A stretch of DNA of 64,000 bases from Roridomyces roridus (taxonomy: Eukaryota; Basidiomycota; Agaricomycetes; Agaricales; Mycenaceae). The stretch is taken from the NCBI GenBank assembly GCA_029378245.1, contig JARKIF010000004.1, forward strand, positions 2,108,001 to 2,172,000, read 5' to 3'. Below the pieces are notes generated by a model. It worked only from the letters and a program-made list of their open reading frames with translations. It was not told the origin of the DNA and ran no database searches. Positions within the stretch are counted from its first letter, which is position 1. Each line of letters opens with the position of its first letter. This document shows, one piece after another, positions 21,261 to 31,749 of this stretch. The position numbers and the translations under genes are program-made.

Positions 21261-22173
21261 GACAATTGGATATCGTGCTCAGCTACACAAATGTCTCCGT
21301 GTACCCTGGTACTCACAGAGCACGAAAGACGCGTTATCCCGCATCTTCCAGCTGGAACATCCCGGTGAACACGGTGTCTCGTTCTCACCGTGATCGTCTG
21401 TACGTACTTGCGAACTTCGCCATTTTTCGGCACTGCGCGGGGTCTTCGCCATTTAGTTTTTCTCCGCCGCGGTCATGGCCTCCGACGGAAGTACGTTTCT
21501 TCCAGGGCGCTATATATGTATAAGTAACCCAGGACGAAAATAAACAGGACGGGAGAATCACGTACTCACTTATATGGTCTAGACTCGTTGCTCGCTGCTA
21601 AATAAGGTGTGTGAGAAGACGATCGGCGTTGGGCAGAGCCCGCACGCAGCTTGCTGCAAAGGAGGAGTGTAATTGATGGAACATAAGGTTCAGGAAGACC
21701 AGGCCGTGCAGTCTCTGTGAAATGTCAGCCTGCCCAAATGGGTTGAGCCAGGTTGAGCCTGGTTGAGCCAAAAGGATTCCTTCATCGACATGAGAAAATA
21801 ACCTTCAAAACATGCCGAGAGCGGAAACAAATTGTTTGATGGATGATGGACGATCACTGCATTTCTCCTTTCTTGGCAACTGCCAGCTCCACCTTCGGAA
21901 TGCCATCGCGGAAAGAAACGAGAGGGACGAGACGTCCAGAAGCCTCTGGGTCCAGACAGCCTGTGTGCCTGGTGGCCCTGGCCCCACCTTCTCTTGAGTC
22001 CTTCTTCCCGTTTTCCCAAGTTTTTTCCCATCTTCTCATTGGGTTTCCATGCGGTTGTGCCAAGCGCATCTGATGATTATTACCTCGCGTTTTTCCGGGT
22101 CAGATAAGCGTGCCTGCTCGCTAGCTGGCGTTACCCTCCCCGCTCCCATCGACCGTCGGTTCTTGCTCATGCC
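21261..22173. other. Intergenic, no gene seen
   Basis: Only short, poor frames occur. A GGTTGAGCC trimer repeats three times near 21740-21768. The last part is presumably the promoter of the seven-helix protein gene starting at 22174. Confidence 0.4.
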
Positions 22174-23671
22174 ATGCCCCCCACGTACCCGGGCGAGATC
22201 AACTACGACCAGGCGACGTTCTTGGGGTTCGCGCTCGAGGCCATCTTCTACGGTGCGTCATCCAATTCTTTTCCTGGTAGCAGAACTACACTCAAATCAA
22301 CTCACACGGCGCAGGAATAAACCTGGTTCTCGTCTCGATTGCGCTCGTCGTGCTGTGGGGGCGCAAGTCCTCGGGCCATGGCAACACCGTATTGATCCTG
22401 GTGACGTGTTGGATGTTCAGCTTGTGTACGACGCACTTTGGGCTGAATTTCAATAATGTGTATAACGGGACGGTGAGTCTACATGCAATTCTTTTGGCGG
22501 TGGATGGGCTTTTGATTTCTTCGGGTCAGATGGTCCACATTAAGGAACATATCTCGGAGGAGACGCATCTCCTGGCGGGTGAGAGACCCCCGCAATTCGT
22601 CGAATTTCGCCAGAGTAACCTGGATATGCAGGCGCCGATATGATTTTTAGCATCACCGACTGGTGCAGTCAGTTGATCCTGGTGAGCACCGCACGCACAG
22701 AAAGTCGCGGGCAGTCCGCTGAGGCTCTTCATACAGATTTATCGCTGCTACTTGGTGTGGGGCAGGAATATCTGGGTTGTCGTCCTACCCATCCTCATCT
22801 CGTTGGCCACCGTTTGTGCGTTGTCTTGATACCCCGAGGACCGTTCATTCACGTCTTCCAGCTTGCGGTGTCGCCCTCATCGGATTGGTCCTGACCATCA
22901 GCCCCACCGCCGCGCAAGCCCCTGCAGCCATCGTCCCAATAGGCAAAGCCGGCTTCTCCCTCTCCCTCATCCTAAACTGCATCGTATCCGGGCTCATCGT
23001 CTATCGGATTTGGTACATCTCACGGTCAGTGGTCCCAGCCTCGATTCCTCTATTCTGACTGCGCGCTCCAGAGAAAACCGCGTGCACGGCATCCTCAAGA
23101 CCGACACCACCATCCAACGCGCGATCGGCATCATAGTCGAATCAGGGCTCCTCTTCCTTGCCATCCAACTCGTCTTTCTCGTCCTCTTTTCGATCAAGCA
23201 CCCCGCGCAGGATCTAGCGGAACCTATTGCGACGCAGATTTATGTGCGTCTCTTCTTGAAGGATGAATGAAGAACAGCTGGCTGACTTGGGACTAACAGG
23301 GCATATCACCCACCCTCATCATCGTACGTGTAGGCCTCGGCGCGGCGTTCGACCCAAGCTCCGTGCCCGCCACCAACACCAGCCTGCGCTTCAGCTCGAG
23401 CGGTAGCGCAGGCGGAGGAGGCAAACGCCCACGCACCCCATCCAAGCTCTTCTTCCGCAGCTTCGGCACGGGCGGGATCACCTCTGGTATGACGGGCACG
23501 ACGACGACGACGCAGGCGTCGGATTTCACGCGTACGACTGATCGGACGAGGACTGCCGGGCCGGGGGAGTATGAGCTGGAGATGCATTTGAATGAGGAGG
23601 GGGAGGACCTGGAGGAGGCTGCGCCTTCCATTCCCAAGGCCGCCTCCAGTCTTAGTTTGTCCAGAGTATGA
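22174..23671 (+). CDS. Seven-helix basidiomycete membrane protein
   Basis: Eight exons (22174-22252, 22315-22472, 22530-22578, 22632-22681, 22737-22815, 22862-23024, 23072-23243, 23300-23671) give 373 residues with consistent phases throughout. Seven hydrophobic segments are visible, with YRCYLVWGRNIWVVVLPILI, GFSLSLILNCIVSGLIVYRI and ESGLLFLAIQLVFLVLFSI among them. A Gly/Ser/Thr-rich acidic tail of about 100 residues follows, probably cytosolic. The pattern belongs to a large agaricomycete family of receptor-like membrane proteins without a settled function. No ligand or partner can be inferred. Confidence 0.8.
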
Positions 23672-23964
23672 CGTTACTTACGATTTCCACAATACCCCTA
23701 CATGCATGCTTTCTTGTAATATCACGGACTCCCTTGCTTTGGATTCAGAAAGTGTGATTAAATATGTACATTGTATGCGATTCGTCCGTTCGTCCGACCA
23801 AGTACACGAATTACAAATCTGTTTTTTGCTACAAGTATGCCTGAAAAATGCAAATGCAAGGAAGGAGGGCCATATGTAGATCCCGATGAGGGTAGGCAGG
23901 ATGAGGCGGGAACAAATACAGAGGTGGGCGAGGAGGGGACTAGTGATGATGTAAGTCATAAAGG

Positions 23965-26156
23965 TTACACGCCGAATAAGCCCAGCGCGTTCATGCCCGA
24001 GGAAACCTGATTCATACCGGCAGCCGCCTGTTGTTGATGCTGCTGGTACGGATAGGGATAGGGGTAGACATGCGGCTGCGAGTAGGGATACACATGCGAG
24101 TGCACGTGCCCCATAGGAGGCGAGTGTATTCGCTGCGTGTGATTGCCACCCGTGTACCACGGTGGAGGAGACTGCATTCGAGCGCTCCACGGTGGTGGTG
24201 GCGACATGCTCGCGCCCGGATAAGTCCACCCAGGCGGTGGCAGTGGTGGGGGTGGTGGTGACATACTCGCACCGGGAAGATTCCACCCTGGCAATACGCG
24301 TTGCTCTGCAGCAGCCGTCGGCCCCGAAGCCAATACCGCCGGTGCAGTTATCGGCGTCATGCCGTTGGACATGAAGGACGCCACACTGTGCTGGATACCC
24401 GGGGGCACGAAGCCCCCTCCATGCCCATGCCCGTGATCAGCCTGCACGGAATCAGAATCCCGCCCAGTCTTCCCCCACTTGGCCCGCTCCCTCTCCAGCC
24501 AGTCGTCGTCATCGTCAGAGCTATCCAGGTCGCTCTCACTCTCAGACTCCGTGTCCTCGTTAGACCGCCTCCGGTGCTTGACAGCAGACGCTCGCAGCGC
24601 AGGCTGCGACTTTGCGCTCTTGAGCCACGGAATCCAGCTCGTGAGACGCCCCTGCTTTTTATCCTTGGCCGCCGTCTTCCACACCCCCTCGTCCCACTGC
24701 TCCCGCTGGTTAGGATCCCACTGCTGCTGCTCCACAACGAAAGAGTCTGCTGGGGCGGTCCACCGATTGGACCACGTCGCCGCGGGCGCCAGCGTCTTGC
24801 TCTTGCTCTTCTTCTTTTTCTTCTTCTTGGCAGGCGATATCGGGGGTGGGGGCGCGAAAGGCGTTGTCGTAGACAACATGCCTGCGGGCGGGAACGTATT
24901 CGCTCGCGGCGAATGGCCGGGCGAAATAAAGGGAGAGGACCCGCGTGGGTCGCCACCCGGGAAGGAATAAAGCGGGGGCTGGTTATAAGGGTATCCAGGC
25001 CAACTCGACTGGCGCAGCGGCACCACGCCGCCACGCCCATCATCAGCGACGGCATTGGGGTCCCAACGGTTAACCTCGTCGACGACCTCAATCATCCTTC
25101 GCCGCATCTCCTTGATTCGCTCGGGGTCGTACCCCGCATAGTTCATGGCCCAGCACATCCCGAGCAACCAAATTTCTAACCGTGCGGGCGTCCAGTGGAG
25201 CTGCCGCGCCTGGGTCCCGCTGCGCAGGAGGATGCAAATATCCTCGCGATCAGCGGCATTGTACCGCACCATCTTGAGTGCCACGGCCCAAAATGGGGTG
25301 ACGCTCACTACGGCCGATTAGGCGCCCATTTAGCAGAGCTAGATGGATAAGACGAACCGAGTTTCAGCAAGCCGTTGGGTGACGTGTAGACTGAAAGGGT
25401 ATCGCCCGTTTGCAGAGAGGCTGCATGGATCGGATCGTATACCGTGCCAGATATCGGGCTGGGAATACTAGTCAGTTTGATCGGGCACGGCAAGGTGGAT
25501 ATCACGCACTCGGTAGCCATGGGTAATGCCACATCTGCATCGCTATTCATCCAATCTGCACCGAGGCCGAATTGAAGAGCTGTTTCTAGCGTACACTGCC
25601 TCAGACGGTCGTTAGCATCATGGACGCCGTAACGCGCGGACCACTCGGACGAAAATGATCGTGCGATGTAGTCGATATCCCGCGTTGTGCTCCGCTGTTT
25701 CGCGCGGCTGTCCGTGGCGGCTGTGAGAGCGGCCAGTTTCGCCAGCTCTTCGTTGAGTAGCATGACAGCGCCACCGTGGATGACGAGACGGATCTGGTGC
25801 CCGTTTGGGAAACGCGAGGCGAGGAGTGTGGAGAGGAAGTTGAGGACTTGGACGAGCCCGTCGCGATCGAGGGCGCGCATATTACGTGGGGGGACGTTGC
25901 TGACGCCACCGAGGGCGGAAGGTCCGGGTGCAGCATTGGGTGATGATTGATGGCGGGGATGAGGTGTAGACCGACGTGGTGGCGAGGGAGCTGCGAGCGC
26001 GCTGCTAAAGTCCGAGTGGCCATGAGTGGGTGATGGGAAGGGGTCCAATGGACTCAGAGGGGGGATCACAGGTGCTGCGAGGGCGCTAAATGACGCTCCG
26101 GAGTGTCCGTACCACGGGGCATGCTGAGATGGCCAAGATGCAGGGAGAACAGACAT
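23965..26156 (-). CDS. Nucleotidyltransferase-fold protein with long low-complexity tail
   Basis: Exons 26156-25358 and 25307-23965 join as CTC-G|TG-AGC to give 713 residues. An N-terminal Pro/Ser-rich region is followed at about residues 100-330 by a domain with LVIHGGAVMLL and RSTTRDIDYIA. The GG and DxD-like pairs are the marks of the nucleotidyltransferase superfamily. The second exon starts with PFWAVALKMVRY and a helical part RIKEMRRRMIEVVDEVNRW. The C-terminal 300 residues are low complexity: a Lys run, an acidic Ser/Asp run, and Pro/Tyr/His/Gln repeats. Whether it is an active transferase or a degenerate fold cannot be told. No genetic partner is adjacent. Confidence 0.65.
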
Positions 26157-28110
26157 TATGAGGGGAAACCAAGACTATTATCGTGGGCTTTTAAGCAGAT
26201 AGAATTGACGTCCGCCGTGGACGTTGCTGTTCGTGGACCGGGCCCCACCGAATGCGTCTACAGTGCCTCGTGTTTCGCGCGTTGTATGATCGTCCACGGA
26301 CCAGGAATGCCAAAGCAATGCTGGTCGGCCTACGCGCGATGGGTCCTAGGGAGGTCGGATAAGGAAGCAAGGAAGGCTCAAAGCGAGCACAAAGCAAGCT
26401 GAAAGAGCTTTGTGGGGCCGGCCAAATCCAATCACGGAAACAAAAAGGACTCCCAAACACGTGTTGCACTGCCTTGTCGCTTACCCGAACGGTCTCGAAT
26501 ACGCAGTTGAGTCGTAAGTATATTCTTTTCAAGGGCGCCTTTACTCAAGGAAAGCTGTTACAGTATGTCAAAACACCTGGTGTGCATTCGAAGCTGGAAA
26601 AAATAGAGCGAATTACAGCGGTGACTTTGTGGGTCAGTGGCGTCTTTGATTGGAATGGAGGACTTGCAAGTATAGGCCGCACGGGGTTTATACCGGTTCC
26701 TTTCAGGTTACCATAACGGATCGCGCAGCGGCAATAACCCTGGAAGAAAGAAATGCGCTGAACCTCGGAAACCGAAGTTACCGAACCAGCCGTAGGATCA
26801 CGTCCGACGGGTCGCGGTTTGACATCCAGCGGACCAGGGCCGCTCAAGGGCTGAAACTGACTCAAGGGCGGTCCATGACTCGACACTGAAGGGCTGCATC
26901 GGTATCCACCGGCGTCTTGGCTCTGCGTCGATCATGATCGAGGACACACGTCCTGCTAGACGCGTGTAAGTTAACTGCAGTTGTTGCAACGTCAGTCTGA
27001 TAACCCGACTGACATGTACAAGTACGGGAGTTTGGCAGATGTGCATACCAGTCCAGCCGCAGAAACCACGCCTTTGTCGCATGCTCAGTCAGATGATGAC
27101 AAGTAAGGGTTGGTTTGAGGAGACTTCTGTGGATCGTGAAACGTGGTAAATTCACGACTCTGACTGTTTCTGTTGGACCTCACACGCTGATTCAGAGCAC
27201 GATGACAAGTTCAACACCACCGCTGTATACCTTGCAAATTGATACGCCTTGTCAAACGACTGTCAAACTCCCTATTCGGTTCTTCGGGAAATCGCCCCGT
27301 CGATATACGACACGCTCTACTTTTCGCGGGCGACTTTCCTACACTGCCATCAAGTACGTGGGCATTTCCACGATTCAGCCGCGGCCTGTTTCAACGAGAC
27401 TGAATTGGGATGAAAAAATCTGCAAACCAAGCCGCTTACAATGATGCCCAGCTCGACTCGAACGAACATGCGCCGGCTACCGTCAAGTGGACGAATTATG
27501 AAACTCTTTGCGAGGGGTTCAGTGAGTCCTCGTGCAAAGTTCATTTTTCCGGAATCTAATGGGATGAAAGGTAGACTCATGTTCGCACATTGACCTCCAA
27601 TCTAAAGCACGCTCCTATCGTATCAGTGTGCCCTTTGCAGAATCCTGCTCTGGTTCGATTTCGACTCTACTCACCATTCCCCTTTCGTCGACAACAAATC
27701 CTCTTGCCCGGCTACCCGATCGAGACATACCACACTTGCACATTGGGGCGCCCGGGTGTTCCCGAATGCGATTCAACCATTCGTGCAACTTTTTGCAATG
27801 GATAGTGTACGTTGGCCGTACCCACTCTGAAACTTGCCGGGACCAATTGAATTGACCTACGAGTCTCCGGAAGGAACCACAAAATTTGACTGAAAACAGG
27901 GCTTCGGTACGCCTCGGTACGCGCACTTGCCCACTTGGGGTTGTCGAATCATCTTTTCAATTCAGTCATCATCGATCAGGATCAGCGGCTGTTCAAAATT
28001 GAAATTCACGGTTCATCATAATGATGGCTGTATTGTCTGCCGCATCAAAGACCTCCTTATCTTCCCACATCCCAGCGTCAAGTATTCGCCTTGGACACCT
28101 TCAAGAATCG
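26157..28110. other. Intergenic with weak coding fragments
   Basis: A plus-strand frame from 27203 (M-T-S-S-T-P-P-L-Y-T-L-Q-I-D) to about 27560 looks coding if one frame change at the A-run near 27412 is allowed, with PVSTRLNWDE then WTNYETLCEGFSESS. A further fragment lies at 27600-27800. No family was recognised, and these may be remnants or exons of a gene I could not assemble. Nothing was found in 26157-27110. Confidence 0.3.
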
Positions 28111-30550
28111 ATGCACCGCGATCTAGAGCTACGGAAGTTGAAGCGCCTTCCAATATCCATCCGAGTACGAATTCAATTCTTTCTGGAGAGTTCAGACGTC
28201 TCATTTCGCGCCAAAGCGTATTGCTTCCCTTGCTGCCTCGGAAACTCGGACTTTGGGTCATGTGGTACACGCAAGGGACCTCATGGATACACCGACCCTC
28301 TCCGACCGAGAGCGGCGAGCATTTCTGCCCGTGTTCTTCGCCGTCCTCGACCCCGCTCGGATTCCCAATGCAGACAAACTAGAAGAGCTGCTCAGGTATC
28401 CGAAAGATATCGAAGCCATTGGGTGTGCGGATGTATCCTTGGGCGCAGTATTGGACCTGCGACCGCCCAACGCCATCGGACCGTCTTTGTGGCCACGCGT
28501 CTGGCCATGGGTACATTTCTTCCACACGTACCGCGAACATCTCAACAGAATACCTCTCATGCCAGAGACGCACTTCTACCCCGATGTTCTTCTCTTTGCT
28601 GCGTCCCTTATCGGGGATGATTCAGCACCGACATCCGAGCTCATATACTCGGCACCGGGCTTTTGGGACTGTTTTATCGAGGGCTGGAAATTGTTGACTC
28701 GCGGAGTGGACGACCCAGATAGCCTGGTCTACGATCTCGGTGTAATCCTTGCCGAATCGAACTTGGGCTGGCACCCAGAGCGCCTCCAAGCCATGATAGA
28801 TGCCGCAGGTTCAATCCAACATCTCGCTGGACTTATCGTCGATTACATCCGCACTGTCAACAAGCGCCCTGCGGTCGGCGACGCCCAGAGTCATCTTGAT
28901 GATATCGACAGACTCGTGGCGTTTCTCACCGCTGCCGAGCAACTGCCTGATGCCGATGAAGCACCAACGGATCTGGCTTCGCGGCTCGGCCCATTAGGCC
29001 GCGTGCTATACGAAAGGGGGTGCGCCGAGGAGCTCGTGGGTGCCATCTTCCTCCTCTGTGATACAATCGAGGAGCACACGGACTGGGTGATGCAGCGATG
29101 TATGGTTCTCATTTCAAGCATGATCCTAACCCAGTCTAGGGCTGGACGCCGTGCCCGTCACGCCGGTTGTACGGTTCCCGTCGACGGGTACGCCGACCCG
29201 TTCCGTGGCTGCTTTGCGACGATTTCTGACGGCCGTCTCCGTCGAAAACGTCCGGCGACGGGTCGACGGACACCTAAAACAACCAATATATCGCTCAAAT
29301 CAGCCCGGACCGTCTGATGCAACCCCGTACCTTGTCGATGGACACCAGCCGCACATTTCACAACCCCGACTTCAAGCCTGATTAATGGTTTTTGGTCACG
29401 AGGCGACGGCCGTCGAGCGACGGTCCGTGCCCGTGGTATCCCCGTCAAAACGACGGCCGTGCCCGTCACGGGCACGGCGAACAGCCCTAACCCAGTCCCC
29501 GGCGACACTACGGCACCAATTGCTCGAGCGTGGGCTTTTGCGGGCCTTGGTCTCTATCACGCTCCGCTACGGAGGCTCCGGGTGGCCCGGGCAGATGAAA
29601 CTCCATGTGCAATTAGTCTTGCAGCTTCTGCTGCCTACGGCGTTGGTGTATCTCCCCGTCGTGGTGGCGTATAGAGATGCCCTCAAAGATGTCCAGGACT
29701 TGCTCTCGCGCGACGATTTCAAGAATACAGGGTTGTTCGAGGATTGGCAACAATTCTTTGCGATGGCTGACGAGCGCGTTGAAGCATTAGCGGAGTTTGA
29801 ATCACCATTCTTCGAGCCTAAGAAGGCGTGCGACAACTCAAAGGTAAATCGTCTTCCTGTAATGCACCGTTCATTTGCTCATTCGCACATTAGTGCGGTA
29901 TCATTCAGAAATCATTTTGTTTGCAACAATGCTCTGGCTGCCAAGTGTTCTATTACTGCTCCGTTGAGTGCCAGAGGAGCGATTGGGAGCATGGCCACCG
30001 GGATACTTGTCGCTTCCACCGCAGCCTACTCCTATGTAAGTCCCAACTCTTCAAATATTCACTCTTACACACCCTCCTTCAGCCGAGTGCGCAGCGCAAC
30101 CCAAACTCACGTTCAAGGAGCGTTCCTTTCTTCGTGCCCTCGTCCAGAACAAATACCTCAAAGACCGGCGCTCGATTTGCGCGGCGCAGGTCCGGGCGTT
30201 GTCCCAATACGATCCCGAGAAGCACGGAGGCCTGTTCACTGTGTTTGACTATTCCAAGGCAGTTCCAATAATCACAGTCTACCCCGTGCCCATAGACCCT
30301 TCCAACGTACCAGCGCAGTCGCCTTTGTCAGCTCCATGGGGTGCGCGTTTATCAACTAGGCAGCGGTGTTGGAGAATGGACTTGGGAGCGGACTTGGGTC
30401 ATACCCTTGAGGACAAATGGGACGGCGCTTTACGGGGGGTTGAAGAAGCTTTCTCACAAGTTTCGAAGGGGCGAGTTGGCGGAGGCGGACCTCATGGTTG
30501 AGATTGATTCTCTGTTGGAGTCGACGACGAACATTGTTGAAATACATTGA
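28111..30550 (+). pseudogene. MYND zinc-finger protein gene, broken by a MITE and probable frameshifts
   Basis: The main frame from about 28283 encodes an alpha-helical domain (LPVFFAVLDPARIPNADKLE, then WHPERLQAMIDAAGSI) up to MILTQS at 29136. A 353-bp MITE plus its 8-bp duplication interrupts it. Without the insert the frame continues PATLRHQLLERGLLRALVS to 29843. Exon 29894-30035 carries the MYND finger (CSGCQVFYYCSVECQRSDW, then HGHRDTC), which in this fungal family mediates protein contacts. Exon 30083 onward continues, but a frame change near 30340 is needed to reach the family-like end RTWVIPLRTNGTALYGGLKK, stop at 30550. The N-terminal piece at 28111 (MHRDLELRKLKRLPISIRVR) is also out of frame with the main domain. 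The insertion adds 361 bases, not a multiple of three, so the product is truncated. Confidence 0.72.
29137..29489. mobile_element. hAT-like MITE, 353 bp, 8-bp target duplication ACCCAGTC
   Basis: Ends TAGGGCTG and CAGCCCTA are inverted copies, flanked exactly by ACCCAGTC at 29129-29136 and 29490-29497. The interior is rich in CCGTC/GACGG blocks, like the element at 36216, so both probably belong to one family. No transposase is encoded. It lies inside an exon of the MYND gene. Confidence 0.9.
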
Positions 30551-30709
30551 TTTGAGAATATGGGTACGTTCCAATATATCTTACAGCGCCGATAAAGCCG
30601 GAAACCCCAAGAAAGGCCGCCCGATTGCCGCCCGATGTGAATCGCCTCAAGTATTGAAAATACAGGCTAGTACTCAGTCTTCAAAACCTCGCTCTCTCCC
30701 TCCACCTCA

Positions 30710-31114
30710 ATGTCGCGATTCAGCACCACTGGTTTTTCCGAGGAACAACTCGCCATTCTCGCCGTCGCCGAGAAGTTCCTCGCAGGCATCGGCGCCCGAG
30801 ACAAAGAGTCAATGCTAGCCCAAATCCTCCCATCGGGCGGGGCCACCCTCCTCCGCAACGGCGCCCCGATTTTCATTAACCTTAGCGGCGTGGTGGAGCG
30901 CATCCCTTTCGACTACCCAAAGGAAATGTCCGAAATCCTCTCGGCGAAGCCCACGATCTTTGTGGATCGGGACATTGCCATGGCTTGGACGCCGTACGAG
31001 TTTTACATCGACAACGTTCTGGACCACGAGGGAACAAATATCTGGAGTTTCGCCAGGCAGGATGGCAGGTGGTTTATTAGTGGCCTTGCGGACAATTCGC
31101 ACAAACTCGCATAA
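30710..31114 (+). CDS. NTF2/SnoaL-like protein, copy 2
   Basis: A single-exon gene of 134 residues starting M-S-R-F-S-T-T-G-F. It is about 85% identical by eye to the protein at 18558-18968 along its whole length, with the same helix (AILAVAEKFLAGIGARDKES) and C-terminal strands (NIWSFARQDGRWFISGLADN). The two copies are in opposite orientation and about 12 kb apart. Similarity runs a few dozen bases past the stop. The intact frame and mostly conservative changes suggest both are under selection. Function is unknown beyond the fold. Confidence 0.75.
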   Translation: MSRFSTTGFSEEQLAILAVAEKFLAGIGARDKESMLAQILPSGGATLLRNGAPIFINLSGVVERIPFDYPKEMSEILSAKPTIFVDRDIAMAWTPYEFYIDNVLDHEGTNIWSFARQDGRWFISGLADNSHKLA

Positions 31115-31749
31115 AGTGAGTTGGCGTTCAGTTGTCGTTGCAAGTTCAAGACCAACCAATCATCCACAGCGCGAGCTTTGCACCCGTAGATAAATAGAAT
31201 GCACAGAAATCGAGTCGAATCTTTGAGGTGGCCCAGGGTTGTCTTCCACGAAAATGTAGTTCCGAAGGAAAAACACGCATCCCGCTCACTGAACCACTCG
31301 ATTCTCGCTCGGAATTCGGATATCCAATCCCTCGGCCTGAGCCAACTTCTCCCGACGCCAAACGGCGGTTTCGGAAACGCGGCAAGTGTCTCCGCCGAAG
31401 CGATGCCGAATCGCGCTGAGGTTTCCGCTGTGAGCGCCTCCAGCTGAGGTTCGGTGAGCGCACCAGCTGACATCCGCCAACCTGCCGCGCTGATACGTCA
31501 TTTCCTCAATCGGCTAGGGATACTTATTCAATAAAACAGTAGGCGAACCGGCGTTTCTGCGCGTCGAGAAATATTACTCGAGGGCTCTGGAGTCTGGACA
31601 CTCTCAACCAGCACTCACAGCGTCGCGGGGGAAAAAAAAAAGGAGACAGGAGTCCAACGCATCTGCCCGACCCGGATCGAACGGGACTCACCATCCACTG
31701 AAGAGCTTTGTGTCTCAATTGCGCGAAGACATACTTACCTTGAGGCCAT
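31115..31749. other. Flank without a supported gene
   Basis: A minus-strand frame from 31473 (M-S-A-G-A-L-T-E-P-Q) stays open through the opposite strand of the SnoaL-like copy 2. Its first 110 residues outside that gene could be coding, but there is no independent support. A T-arm-like hairpin lies near 31674. Confidence 0.3.

Noticed and set aside
24301..25179. 292-codon plus-strand frame inside the nucleotidyltransferase-like gene
   Set aside because: It is the shadow of a low-complexity minus-strand coding exon and has the Arg/Leu/Pro bias of an antisense frame.
27115..27444. 109-codon plus-strand frame as an intact gene
   Set aside because: Continuation needs a frame change at an A-run, and no family or splice signal confirms it, so it is only mentioned as a weak fragment.
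31003..31473. Minus-strand 156-codon frame overlapping SnoaL-like copy 2
   Set aside because: A third of it is antisense to a well-supported gene, and the rest has no family match or splice support.
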